From Phymatolithon calcareum (Eukaryota; Rhodophyta; Florideophyceae; Hapalidiales), in the NCBI GenBank assembly GCA_977006965.1, contig OZ345364.1, positions 2,170,001-2,234,000 on the forward strand: 64,000 bases of DNA, in the 5' to 3' direction. The translations under genes were made by a program, and so were the position numbers. Shown piece after piece: positions 52,655 to 61,993 of this stretch. Numbering within the stretch: the first letter of the stretch is position 1; every line of letters starts with the position of its first letter. The notes under the pieces were generated by a model that saw nothing but the letters and a program-made list of their open reading frames with translations, was not told where the DNA came from and did no database searches.

Positions 52655-52830
52655 GAAATGGAGCCCCTCCGACTTCTCGCGGAGGAAGCAGAGCCCTTCG
52701 TCCTGAGTCGTTTTGCGTAAGTGGAGCGATATGAAAGGTCCGTTGAGAAATCTTTGATCAGAGTTTATAATTGACGCAAAGAATCCGTTGCGTCATCAAT
52801 GATTGGGCTGTAGACGTACTTACAGTGTCC
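52655..52830. repeat. short outlier copy of the 57-bp and 45-bp repeat families
   Basis: GGAGCCCCTCCGACTTCTCG and GCAGAGCCCTTCGTC repeat the theme of the 53960-54330 array. They are followed by two units with GTCCGTTGAG and ATCCGTTGCGTCATCA, as in the 54481-54790 array. The two families occur in the same order on both sides of the C2H2 gene. Confidence 0.65.
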
Positions 52831-53054
52831 GGAACGGCTTGTGCTCACATCACAAAGAGCATCTCTCAGGGACAGCGGAGTCCCAGGCAGTGGCGTGCAA
52901 TACTTGTACGAGTGCCGTCTTGATCAGGGGCGTGCGCAGAAATTACAGTCATTGACCGTTGTCGTAGTTGAATTTTTTCGCACTTAAGACGTTCTTCGCC
53001 GTATCTCTGCGACATTTACGGCGGTAATACACAATACTCTGGGCTTGGGTGGTC

Positions 53055-53583
53055 ATGGATATCTCTGGAACGAGCAAAATGAGCTTAAAATTTATTTTGA
53101 ATACTCCAGTCCTATCGTCTCGGAAACCGTCATCCGCCCGAATTGGAAAACGTGCATCGAAATCTCGAGTTCGTTGCCCTTTTTGTTTGCTACGCTATTC
53201 TAAAAGTTGTACTTTGAGCACGCACGTACGTGTGCAAAATCTTCTTTCTCAGACCAGCGGTTTATTGGAATTATCGACTGACATTTTCATTCTCTTTGCA
53301 GGTGAAGGAGGTTCATTTGAAAGTGAACCAATTTGCATGCATGATCTGTGGATTGAAAATGGCCAGCCAATACGGAATCGATCGCCATATTTCTCGTGTG
53401 CATGAGGTAAATGAGCAATTCTAAAATCCAAATTCGAGGTGTGGCTAGACTAACATATGTTTTTTTCAGGGAAAGACCAAGACTGTTTATATATGTGATA
53501 TTTGTCGTGGAAGCTACCTGGACAAAGCCCGTTTGTCTTCGCACATGGATACTGCGCATGGTGTCTCCACTTCAACTATATAA
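53055..53583 (+). CDS. small C2H2 zinc-finger protein, three exons
   Basis: Exons 53055-53225, 53302-53406 and 53470-53583 are joined by phase-0 introns of 76 and 63 bp with GTACGT/GTAAAT donors and TTTGCAG/TTTTTTCAG acceptors. The product is 129 residues. Finger 1 spans the first junction (CPFCLLRYSKSCTLSTH, then VKEVH). Finger 2 is CMICGLKMASQYGIDRHISR with VH, and finger 3 is CDICRGSYLDKARLSSHMDT with AH. The N-terminus is basic. It is probably a nuclear DNA-binding protein. Without splicing no complete protein is read, so the introns are well supported. It is bracketed by copies of the same tandem-repeat families. Confidence 0.8.
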
Positions 53584-53959
53584 ATGAACCTTGTAGATGG
53601 ATAAAGACTCCTCGTTTTTGCAAAACGAAGCCCTGTAACAGAAGAAGAGCACATTGCAATGTGTAGATCGACTCAAAACCGTAATCTAGTACTAGAAAAA
53701 CTCCCATAGGCCTTTAACCCCTCTCGCGTAAAGAAAAGTGGTATACTTACGAGGCCCTCTGCTCCTCCTCCTATGTCTATGATTCAGAAATCTGGTGAAA
53801 TAATGTTCTGTGGACGGCGAAAGCGGTGAGAAATAGAAGAGATCACAAGATGAGGGGAGCAAGGTATTAGCGGGCACGATAAGATGAAAGGGGCAAGGTA
53901 TATGGAAAATCAAAGGGTAAGGGTAGCAAAGTATAGAAGATGAAGGGAGAAAGGTGGTA

Positions 53960-54330
53960 TGCGGGAAAGTAGAACCCCCCGTCTTTGTGCGAGGAAGTAG
54001 AACCCCCCGTCTTTTTGCGGGGAAAGCAGAGCCCCCCGTCGAATTGCGGGGAAGTAGAACCCCCCGTCTTTGTGCGGGGAAAGCAGAGCCCCCCGTCGAG
54101 TTGCGGGGAAGTAGAACCCCCCGTCTTTGTGCGGGGAAAGCAGAGCCCCCCGTCGAGTTGCGGGGAAGTAGAACCCCCCGTCTTTGTGCGGGGAAAGCAG
54201 AGCCCCCCGTCGACATGCGGGGAAGTCGAACCCCCCGTCTGCGTGCGGGGAAGTAGAACCCACCGTCTTTTTGCGAGGAAAGCAAAGCCCCCCGACTTTG
54301 TACAGTGTAGTAGAACCCCCTGTGTTGACT
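53960..54330. repeat. 57-bp tandem repeat, about six units of two alternating halves
   Basis: Each unit is GTAGAACCCCCCGTC plus CTTTGTGCGGGGAA, then AGCAGAGCCCCCCGTC plus GAGTTGCGGGGAA. CCCCG and CGGGG in each half can pair as a short stem with a 5-8 nt loop. The period is a multiple of three, so all frames stay open and produce spurious proteins on both strands. Confidence 0.9.
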
Positions 54331-54480
54331 CCCTTTGAGTAATTGCAGAGAGCTGTAGACTATTGAAGAGTCTAGTACGAATGTTTACTGGCACCGTGAG
54401 GCAGGAATCAAAACAAAGTCACTAAATGAAACTTGGAAGTAGGCTCACGGTTGTTATTGCACGAATTTGAAACAGCACGT

Positions 54481-54790
54481 TCGCTATGTAATTATTGATC
54501 AGAGTGTTAATTTGAGACGTGAATTCCGTTGTGTCACCCGAAATCGGAGTACGTATACCATTGTGTAATCCGAGGCCCGGATGTATATTTTTAGCGACAA
54601 GTTCATTTAGTAACCAGAAATCGAAGTTTGTATTTGTGACAACAAGTCCGTTGAGTAATCAGTGATTAGAGTGTACATTTTTAACATGGAGTCCTTTATG
54701 CAATCAGTAGTAGTAGCGTACATTTGTAAAATAAAGTCCCCTCTGTAGTTCATAATTGGAGTAGTGCTTTGTAACAAATAGTGAGCTTCA
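54481..54790. repeat. 45-bp degenerate tandem repeat
   Basis: Units containing GTCCGTTGAGTAATCAGTGA and TAGAGTGTACATTTGTAAC start near 54601, 54646, 54691 and 54736, with two or three more diverged units before them. Confidence 0.75.
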
Positions 54791-55306
54791 TGGACATGGC
54801 ATTAGAAAGTGTAATGCGATAGAGCCACCGTGGGGAGAAGCAGTACTGATGTATCGTTGGCGGGTCTGCTCATATTTTAAGAATTAAAACGGCATGTGTA
54901 AGCTGGGGTTTAGATTTGGGAGGGTTTTAAAAGGCCCGCTCTGGTCAGCAAGTCTATCTTAGAGTACGTGGGAGTGTCTGCTACGATCACACTAAAGAGC
55001 TTACACACAGCGTTATACGTAGTCTTCTGGTTGATTTATGAAGAACGTCGAAGATTGTAAACCAGTATGGCTCCCCACGGCGATCTCGTACTCGTCTAAT
55101 TCTTCTGGATAATTTATGAAGCATGCCGAAAATGGTACAGCAGTACGTCTCCTCACGGCGATCTTGTACTTGTCGCATGCATCATTCTGAGTACTAACTC
55201 CTTGTGATCACAGCTCTCTACTATAGTCACTATATATTAAAATCCCGGATCTCGCACAGTGCTCCTCATTTCCCACACGAAAAAGTCTACTCATCCCGTC
55301 CCAAAC
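54791..55306. promoter_or_regulatory. upstream region of the first double-RING gene, with TATA box
   Basis: TATATATTAAAA at 55231-55242 lies about 30 bp before CACAGTGCTCC, a likely start of transcription near 55260, giving a leader of about 45 nt. A roughly 100-bp direct repeat (ATTTATGAAG(A/C), then CTCC(C/T)CACGGCGATCT) occurs at 55015-55095 and 55110-55175. Confidence 0.55.
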
Positions 55307-56092
55307 ATGCCCCGCCGTTCCCAACCTCCCCCGCAAGACCCAAATGCTTGCCATTTCTGCTCTCATTCATGCATTCTTGGTGACGTGGTCGCAATTCCAC
55401 CATGCAGCCACCTATTGCACACGCAGTGCTTCGGCTTTTTCATGATGAGCGGTGATCGTGGCCAGTTGAATTTGTGCAAGACGTGCGGAATTCGGATCAC
55501 CCTGCGAAACGTTGCCTGGGAGGTGGGTTTTGATCCTGGAAACACTGCCGGTGCGAATGAGCCCCTCCCTGCCCAGCCCCGCACGCCGTCGAACAGCCAC
55601 GTTATTCCAACTTCGGGCGCTCTCCGCCGTTCGGCACGTCTCCGCACGGCGCCCGCTGCTGCTTCCTCGAATCCGGCCATTTCGACGTCTCCTGCTTCGT
55701 CCTCTGATCCCATACTGCCACCGTCTCCTGCTCCATCTACCTCCGCCGTACCGCCTCCTGCTCCGTCCGGCGCCGCCGTACCACCTCCTTTGGCTCCTCC
55801 TGTCCATACTGTTAACGTGCACAGTATCGCCCATCCGAGGGAATGCGCCATATGCTTCGAAGACCTATCCGGTACCGTGTCCACAACTCCTTGTGGACAC
55901 GTGTACCATCAATATTGCATTAATAAGTGGATTCGACAGGGACAATATGACACGAATACGTGTCCTCTCTGTGCAAGGCTTCTGTCTGCCGAGGGAATGA
56001 CGCATCGCGAAGGCTATGTGAATCGTCTTGCCAGAGCCGAAGAACGTAAAATCGTTGCAACTCAATCCCCTCTTGATGCTTACCGCTTCTAG
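55307..56092 (+). CDS. double RING-H2 protein, probable E3 ubiquitin ligase, with early TAG
   Basis: 261 residues from ATG 55307, preceded by a well-placed TATA box. RING 1 at residues 15-60 has the ligands CHFC, PCSHLLHTQC and CKTC. A Pro/Ser/Ala-rich linker (residues 110-165) follows. RING 2 at 180-222 has CAICFEDLSGTVSTTPCGHV, YHQYC and CPLC. RING-H2 domains recruit E2 enzymes to transfer ubiquitin. After the TAG at 56090-56092 the same frame continues 35 Lys/Arg-rich codons (KKNAKRKRKMERRIAKRA) to TAG 56198-56200. The paralogue at 58995 has the same kind of tail in its reading frame. The stop is therefore a recent mutation or is read through. Paralogue similarity is strong around RING 2. 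Confidence 0.85.
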   Translation: MPRRSQPPPQDPNACHFCSHSCILGDVVAIPPCSHLLHTQCFGFFMMSGDRGQLNLCKTCGIRITLRNVAWEVGFDPGNTAGANEPLPAQPRTPSNSHVIPTSGALRRSARLRTAPAAASSNPAISTSPASSSDPILPPSPAPSTSAVPPPAPSGAAVPPPLAPPVHTVNVHSIAHPRECAICFEDLSGTVSTTPCGHVYHQYCINKWIRQGQYDTNTCPLCARLLSAEGMTHREGYVNRLARAEERKIVATQSPLDAYRF

Positions 56093-56200
56093 AAGAAGAA
56101 CGCGAAACGAAAGCGCAAGATGGAGAGAAGGATCGCAAAAAGAGCTAACATACGCCAAAGAGACACTCCCAGTAGTTCTGATTCCCCTTCTGTAGTTTAG
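56093..56200 (+). other. in-frame basic extension after the RING gene stop
   Basis: The 35-codon continuation has the same composition and position as the C-terminus of the 58995 gene (YRINKKKAKNLKRSSRREKK there, YRF-stop-KKNAKRKRKMERR here). This supports an ancestral longer protein. Confidence 0.7.
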
Positions 56201-56394
56201 TATACTGTTTAACATTTCCCATGGTTTCTCTTCTTCTCTTTTAAAAAGATTTTCTTTCTTGAAAATCTTTTCTTCTCCTTTCAATAAATTTATTTTTCGA
56301 AAATCAGCTCATTTTGCCATTTTGGCTCGTAACACATGATTGTTTACTGAGAGCATATACATCTAGTTCGAAAATTAAACACACTTTTCAAACA

Positions 56395-56757
56395 TCAACG
56401 GTGTACCAATCTAACATGCCTGAATGCGTTTGAGCGCTTCGCAAATGCTCTTCCACAATGCATGCAACAGTAAGGTTTCTTATTCTCGTGAACAGCTCCT
56501 TCATGCGCTATCAAGTCACCAGATTTTGCGAAACATTTGTCACACCGGATGCATCGGTGTGGTCTCTTCTTCTCATGAACCGTCCTGAAGTGCTGGTTAC
56601 GGTGTGAGCTCTGGCAGAAACTCCGTGAGCATTTCATACATTTGAAAATTCTTGTGCGAATATTGCTTTCAGATCCGGAGTTGATCGGGGATACTCCCAA
56701 CACAGTTTTCCAAAACTTTCTCCTTTGCGCCATAAAATCGTTCCGGGTGTCGTCCAT
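56395..56757 (-). CDS. three-finger C2H2 protein
   Basis: From ATG 56757 (MDDTRNDFMAQRRKF) the frame has 120 residues; ATG 56802 lies upstream of the predicted transcription start. TATAAATA at 56825-56818 places initiation near 56795. The three tandem fingers are CMKCSRSFCQSSHRNQHFRT with VH, CIRCDKCFAKSGDLIAHEGA with VH, and CMHCGRAFAKRSNAFRHVRL with VH. They run almost to the end of the protein. The linkers (HEKKRPHR, HENKKPYC) approach the classical TGEKP type, implying sequence-specific DNA binding. It is convergent with the double-RING gene. Confidence 0.8.
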   Translation of the reverse strand: MDDTRNDFMAQRRKFWKTVLGVSPINSGSESNIRTRIFKCMKCSRSFCQSSHRNQHFRTVHEKKRPHRCIRCDKCFAKSGDLIAHEGAVHENKKPYCCMHCGRAFAKRSNAFRHVRLVHR

Positions 56758-56817
56758 TTTCCTCCTCAGGCACCAGCGCGTGAGACAGGAAGGCTTGCCC
56801 AAGAAGGCCTATGCCCT

Positions 56818-56825
56818 TATTTATA
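56818..56825 (-). promoter_or_regulatory. TATA box of the C2H2 gene
   Basis: TATAAATA on the minus strand, about 65 bp upstream of the chosen ATG. Confidence 0.55.
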
Positions 56826-57039
56826 GGGTTTGGTGTGGCAAATTTCTACTGAATGCATCCTTATGCCAAAACCATATTTGTAATTTTCTACCCTCATTGG
56901 GCTACGTTTTGTTTCAAAAAGCAATATGAAAGCAAAAGTCTGCATTCTTGACCTTGAAAACGAGAGTTGTAACGAACAGAAAAATTGTACGTTTTTCGAA
57001 GGGTAGCATTGGTGTCATTAGGAGACATAGCCCTTAGCG

Positions 57040-58140
57040 TTCTTTTTTTTGCGCCCAGCTCTAGACCATGGCGTCTCCATCACACCCGAGAATAGCCTAT
57101 GACCATCTCTTCAATGCGCCCAGGTAGAGCCCATGGCGTCTTTGGTCCGTTCTAGCATAGCTCTTAGGGTGTTCTTAGAGCCCGGGTCTAGCCCATGGCG
57201 TCTTTGGTGAGCTCGAGCATAGTTATTAGCGTGTTCTCTGCGCCCGGCCAAAGCCCATGGTGTCCACATCGCACACGTGAATAGCCCAAGGCGTCCTCCA
57301 CGCGCCCTGGCGTAGCCCTTGGCGTCTTCTTCTCTGCGCTCGGGTCTACACCATGGCGTCTTTGGTGCGCTCGAGCATAGCTATTAGCGTGTCCTCTGCG
57401 CCCGGGCATAGCCCATGGCGACTTCGCTGCGCCCGGGCGTAGCCCTTGGCGTCTTCTTAGCACCCGGGCATAGCCCATGGCGTCTTCATTCAGCCCCGGC
57501 GTAGCCCATGGCGTCTTCCATGCGCCAGGGCGTAGCCCTTGGCGTCTTCTTAGCAGCCGGGCATAGCCCATGGAGTCTTCTACGCGCCCGAGCGTAGCCC
57601 GTAGCGTCTTCTTAGCACCCGGGCATAGCCCATGGCGTCTTCCACGCGCCCGAGCGTAGCCCGTAGCGTCTTCTTAGCACCCGGGCATAGCCCATGGCGT
57701 CTTCCACGCGCCCGAGCGTAGCCCGTAGCGTCTTTTAGCACCCGGGCATAGCCCATGGCGTCTTCCACGCGCCCGGGCGTAGCCCTTGGCGTCTTCTTAG
57801 CACCCGGGCATAGCCCATGGCGTCTGAATTGCACCCGGGCATAGCCCATGGTGTCTTCGCTGCGCCCAGGCGTAGCCCATGGCGTCTTCCGTGCGCCCGG
57901 ACAAATCCCATGGCGTCTTCTCTGAACCCGGGTAGAGCCCTTGTCGTCTTCGCTGCACCCGGGCATAGCCCATGGCGTCTTCGCTGCACCCGGGCATAGC
58001 CCATGGCGTCTTCGTTGCACCCGGGCAAAGCCCATGGCGTCTTCGCTGCGCCGGGGCGTAGCCCATGGCGTGTTCACTGCGTCCGGGCATAGCCCTTGGC
58101 GACTTGATGCGCCCAGACAGAGCCCATGGCGTCTCACTCT
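57040..58140. repeat. 31-bp minisatellite, about 35 units
   Basis: The unit is GGGCATAGCCCATGGCGTC plus TTCGCTGCACCC, with 30-bp variants and increasing divergence at the left end. The period is not a multiple of three, so a given frame cycles every 93 bp. The long frames across it are a by-product. It separates the two double-RING genes. Confidence 0.95.
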
Positions 58141-58267
58141 TTTGCAGACTGGAACTCCCTCCCTGCCTTTTTCTGCCAAGCCTGATGGCACGGAGCGTAT
58201 GTGTTTTTAGTCTAGTGTCAGTTCACTTGATCCGTCTGTACGTTAACTATGAAAGAAAGCCCGGGCT

Positions 58268-58535
58268 CTTCACGTGCCGTTAAAACAGTTGCTGGAGGCA
58301 AGCCATGATTCTTCACGAGCCAATAAAACCGTTCGTGACGGCAATCCTTTGCTCTTCACGCGCCGTTACAACAGTTGCTAACAGCAAGCCATAGCTCCTC
58401 ACGCGCCGTTAGAACCGTTGATAGAAGCAAGACCTGGCTCCTCACGCGCCGTTAAAACCGTTGCTGACGAATAGCTATGGCTCCTCACTCGCCGTTGCAA
58501 CTGTTGATGGAGGCAAGACCTCGCTTCTCATTCTA
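58268..58535. repeat. 43-bp tandem repeat, six units
   Basis: Units start CTTCACGCGCCGTTA or CCTCACGCGCCGTTA and contain ACCGTTGCTG and GCAAGCCATGGCT variants. Immediately downstream is the promoter region of the second double-RING gene. Confidence 0.9.
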
Positions 58536-58929
58536 CTTTACAATCTAGAATTGTAGTTCATCTTTGATACAGAACATTGTTCGCTCTGTACAGCTCTGAT
58601 GACAATGCAATTTGTTATACAAGTCCGTACTCCTCACGAGATGTTATTTTGCCTATGCTGTAAAGAATACATCGGGCCCGGTCCGGCTGCAGAGGAGGAC
58701 GGGAACGGGGTTTCTCCGGAAAAATGGAACTTCCGAGGTCTCTCCGCCGCGGGGGAGACCCCGGACCACCCATTTTTAGATACCAAAATAGATATACTGC
58801 AATCACAGTCTATCAGCCGGGCCACCCAGGCCCCGATCGAGCCGCGCGGCATGTCGTATATACGCTGCGATCACCGATTCAAAAGCTCGCGTGGAGCCAT
58901 GAACATAGCGTAGAATAGTTCCCCACATG

Positions 58930-58942
58930 TACATATATATCG
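58930..58942 (+). promoter_or_regulatory. TATA box of the second double-RING gene
   Basis: ACATATATATCG lies about 62 bp before the ATG at 58995, similar in spacing to the paralogue. Confidence 0.5.
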
Positions 58943-58994
58943 AGGCACCACTCTGCAAAACATTTTAAACACCGTAGCTCAGCCCAATGCACTC

Positions 58995-59828
58995 ATGGAC
59001 TGCCCAATCTGTTTCGAAGGCCTGGATGGCTACGTCGTGAGAACCCCGTGTACCCACCTCTTTCATGGGAGCTGTCTCCTAGAATGGATCCAAACTGGCC
59101 GTCGTGGCCGGCGATGTCCACTATGCCGGCACACGGTAAGGAGGAGCATGCTAGACAACTTCGTCGATTTTACCGCTTTCCACCCAGTCGAAAATCCAAC
59201 TCCTCACATTGAGGAGTCTGTGATTGAAGAGTCCTTCCCCCGCCCCCCAAGCCCCGTGACCCAAGAGCCTGACACTCCGGTCCCCGCCCAAGCCCCCACA
59301 CCTGCTCCGTTGCAGGCTCCGGGTCCACCCTCCCCCGTGCCCCGTGAGCCTGACACATCCGTCTCCGCTCACGCTCCGGGTCCATACTCCCCCGTGGCCC
59401 CAGTGACTGACACTCCCGTCGTCGCTGTTCCTCCCGCGCCTCCATCGCGGGTTCCTCATCCACATGAGTGCTCATGCTGTCTTGAAGACCTGCAGGGATC
59501 TGTATCGAAGACTCCGTGCGGACACGTCTTCCACAGCGCTTGCATCAATGAGTGGCTTCAGTTTGGTTCCGAAGGGCGAACAACCTGTCCCATGTGCTCC
59601 GCCCACCTAACTGCAGCGAACTTGCGTACGTACACTAACTATGTGAACCATTTTGCGCTCAGAGACCTGCAGTCGGATGTCGCAGAAGGCACTGTGCGAA
59701 TGTATCGTATCAACAAGAAAAAAGCAAAAAATTTAAAGCGAAGTAGTCGTCGGGAGAAGAAGCTGCAGTATAACAACCGGAGGGGCGGTGGTCCAGGCTC
59801 TTCTTCCGCTGGACCAAGTGGTTCGTAG
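58995..59828 (+). CDS. double RING-H2 protein, probable E3 ubiquitin ligase (paralogue)
   Basis: 277 residues. RING 1 at residues 3-44 (CPICFEGLDGYVVRTPCTHL, FHGSC, CPLC). A long Pro-rich linker (75-150) has PSPV.EPDT repeats. RING 2 at about 159-202 (CSCCLEDLQGSVSKTPCGHV, FHSACINEWL, CPMC). The C-terminus is basic (KKKAKNLKRSSRREKK) and then Gly/Ser-rich. All eight ligands of each ring are present. Compared with the 55307 gene, RING 2 and the following region align well (TYTNYVNHFA here, HREGYVNRLA there), so the two arose by duplication. A short upstream ATG at 58987 is in another frame. AATAAA near 59875 may be the polyadenylation signal. Confidence 0.88.
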   Translation: MDCPICFEGLDGYVVRTPCTHLFHGSCLLEWIQTGRRGRRCPLCRHTVRRSMLDNFVDFTAFHPVENPTPHIEESVIEESFPRPPSPVTQEPDTPVPAQAPTPAPLQAPGPPSPVPREPDTSVSAHAPGPYSPVAPVTDTPVVAVPPAPPSRVPHPHECSCCLEDLQGSVSKTPCGHVFHSACINEWLQFGSEGRTTCPMCSAHLTAANLRTYTNYVNHFALRDLQSDVAEGTVRMYRINKKKAKNLKRSSRREKKLQYNNRRGGGPGSSSAGPSGS

Positions 59829-60139
59829 CTCGATAATTGATTTCTTTTTTCATAATTTCAAATAGAAAAGCAAAAATAAACTGGCCTTTTTCCGGAAGTC
59901 CTAACCTGAGTTGAATCTAAGTGTCTTTCGACGAAAGGTGTCCTTTTCCAAGAAACTCAGTCGACATTTTCCAGAAAGTTAATATGTATATACTCTGTAT
60001 TCCTGCTACGTTTCAACCTCTCCTATTCCATTTCGTTTGTGCATATTTGGCACACTTGGGCCTCCTTGCCGTAAGTTTTGTTTGTCCCCATTCAAAGGTT
60101 CCGAGTTCAACTCACGGGATATCTGCCCCTGTTTTTATT

Positions 60140-61291
60140 ATGAATTATGATTCTGCTACTATTCTTCGCCAATTGGAAAAAGCAGGAGTAAAACGTACTC
60201 AAGCTGTGACAAAGTATGTTGAGATACTGGCCAGTAAGAGCGATCCATCTGATTGGATGGTCACGCAAGTGAGCGAAGGAAGTATGGTGGACCACAATCT
60301 AATTCTCGGTGCCTGGTCAGAAATGGATTTCAAGTGTAACACAATAGTAACACCACCAACGGAATCGAAGCGACTCATGGAAACTGCATACAAGACCGTG
60401 ATTCGTGACCAGGACATAGAGTCCCACTTTCAGGGTATTAAAAGGCTGATTACAGTCCGAGAAGAGGCGATTCTCATCGTACCTGTAACGGACAAGAGAA
60501 ATACGCACTGGGGAGTCGTGATTGCAGATGCATCAAAAGGTGAGATTTGGTGGGGAGACAGTGTCAATCGAGAGCCATTCGGAAAAATCATGTCAGTTAT
60601 TGAGAAGGTTATGAAGAAGATTCTCTTCAAAAACTACAGCGTTTATGGAATTGAGAATAATTTCATACTGCAAAAGCTGAAATATGCCCCTCAGTGCGAT
60701 GGTTACAGCTGCGGTTTCTACGTAATTTCCGCCGTCAGTCACTTTGCCGAGAATATGGGAACAATTCCAGCCTATGGGTTTCGCAAGTACTCACCAAAAA
60801 TATCCGAAAACATCAGGTTAGCAGCTGTGAAGGCTCTATTCCACCGTGTTGAGGAGCTTTATCGTCACATCAGCGCCGTGACTTCGCCTATGACTGATTC
60901 GAGGAGAAAAAAGCGTCTTTGGGACAGCGAATTCAGTGCGTGCGGTCTAAGTATATTCATATGTGAGCGAAAAATGCGATTCTTTACAAACGGACTGACA
61001 CATGATAGACGTGCCATACGATTGAGTCACGGCGATGCAATTCTCACTCACGGAATGGTATTCAAAGATATTAGTGACTACAAGGCTGTCTTGAAAGAGG
61101 CAAATGTGTCCTTACACAAGCGTAAGGAAAGGCAGAGTCCAAATAGAAATACATACTCGAAATCAATCATGTTCTCATGTGCAAAGTGGAGATCGGGCTG
61201 TAAGATGACAGTGATGGCGTACCACTTTCCAAGAGAGAACGTATGGCGCATGACAAAGAAAAACGTGCACAATCACGAGCCCTCCGCCTGA
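60140..61291 (+). CDS. Ulp1/SENP-type (C48) protease fused to a FLYWCH/FAR1-like zinc finger
   Basis: The frame is open from 59921, but the ATG at 60140 (MNYDSATILRQLEK) starts the folded part; the upstream stretch is hydrophobic and unlike it. The protease core has the C48 order: His123 (NTHWGVVIAD), Asp140 (WWGDSVN), Gln185 and Cys191 (APQCDGYSCGFYVI). Ulp1 enzymes cleave SUMO or other ubiquitin-like tags. Residues about 320-384 hold a C-x6-C, then HNH, zinc-binding module (FSCAKWRSGCK, WRMTKKNVHNHEP) like the FLYWCH and FAR1/MULE-type DNA-binding domains. The protease-plus-transposon-type finger pairing suggests a transposon-derived or domesticated gene. All four catalytic positions are present. 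Confidence 0.8.
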   Translation: MNYDSATILRQLEKAGVKRTQAVTKYVEILASKSDPSDWMVTQVSEGSMVDHNLILGAWSEMDFKCNTIVTPPTESKRLMETAYKTVIRDQDIESHFQGIKRLITVREEAILIVPVTDKRNTHWGVVIADASKGEIWWGDSVNREPFGKIMSVIEKVMKKILFKNYSVYGIENNFILQKLKYAPQCDGYSCGFYVISAVSHFAENMGTIPAYGFRKYSPKISENIRLAAVKALFHRVEELYRHISAVTSPMTDSRRKKRLWDSEFSACGLSIFICERKMRFFTNGLTHDRRAIRLSHGDAILTHGMVFKDISDYKAVLKEANVSLHKRKERQSPNRNTYSKSIMFSCAKWRSGCKMTVMAYHFPRENVWRMTKKNVHNHEPSA

Positions 61292-61432
61292 TCAGAAAAA
61301 TAAGTGTGAAATTGAGTCAAAGAAAAAGTAGAGATTGAGGTTTGACGGGTTGCTTCGTAAATGCATTAGAATTGTAGGAGAGTCACAGCTTTGCCGCAGG
61401 AGCGCCCCAGTCCCATCGACAAAATAAACATC

Positions 61433-61993
61433 CGAAAACGACACACGCAGAGCCGATTTTTAGAAAACCATCGTCCGCTTTGTGCACTGTAACGGTTTTA
61501 ATATATATAGAAGCGCTGTCTGTTGACGAAGAAAATGAATCTCTTTGCTAAGCTACGCGCAGTCTAGAAAAAATGTTAGAAGGGAAAATTTAGGAGCAAG
61601 AAACGGATTTTTTGAATAAAATTTCGGAGAACTGAAACAACAGACTACGGAGTCGGGACCAACGATTTCGAAATTGCTGCTATTTCTCTTCCACTGTATG
61701 CTCGAATACACGGTGCTGAAAATATTGGCAGTCCGATATCTCTCTGCCATCCGAGCTAGGTTGATGCTCCCTGCGCCGTGATCAGTTGTTTCATTAGTTC
61801 GAAATTTTATTCAAAAAAAGCGTTTTTGACGCGGACATTTTCCTTTGTAACTTTTTTTTCAGAATGCGCAGAGCTTAGCGAAGACAATCATTTTCTTCTT
61901 CAAGTAAGAGCGCTTCTATCAATACCAAAACCGTTCGAGTGCGCTAACCGGAAGATGGTTTTCTAAACATCGGCTCTGCGTGGGTTGTTTTCG
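61433..61993. mobile_element. 561-bp non-autonomous element with long terminal inverted repeats
   Basis: CACGCAGAGCCGAT(T/G)TTTAG and AAAACCATC at the left match the inverted right end, and pairing continues inward for about 190 bp to AATAAAATTTCG. The outermost shared bases are CGAAAAC. No gene is inside. The termini differ from the CAGGNGGCTGCGGG family, so this is a separate family. No clear target duplication. Confidence 0.8.

Noticed and set aside
53960-54330. CRISPR-like appearance (repeats separated by short varying stretches)
   Set aside because: The intervening bases are 5-8 nt and mostly identical between units; the genomic setting is eukaryotic. It is a 57-bp tandem repeat.
53692-54394. 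Gly/Ser/Pro-rich repetitive proteins on both strands
   Set aside because: A by-product of a 57-bp repeat whose period is a multiple of three.
57188-58191. Long open frames of up to 203 codons on both strands
   Set aside because: They are produced by the 31-bp minisatellite; the protein is only a periodic reading of it and all frames are similarly open.
59921-60139. 73-codon N-terminal extension of the Ulp1-like protein
   Set aside because: Hydrophobic, unlike the rest, and includes an intron-like or leader-like stretch; the ATG at 60140 is a better start.
48930-61291. An integrated large DNA virus
   Set aside because: RING, Ulp1 and recombinase genes occur in such viruses, but no capsid, packaging ATPase or polymerase gene is seen and introns are present.
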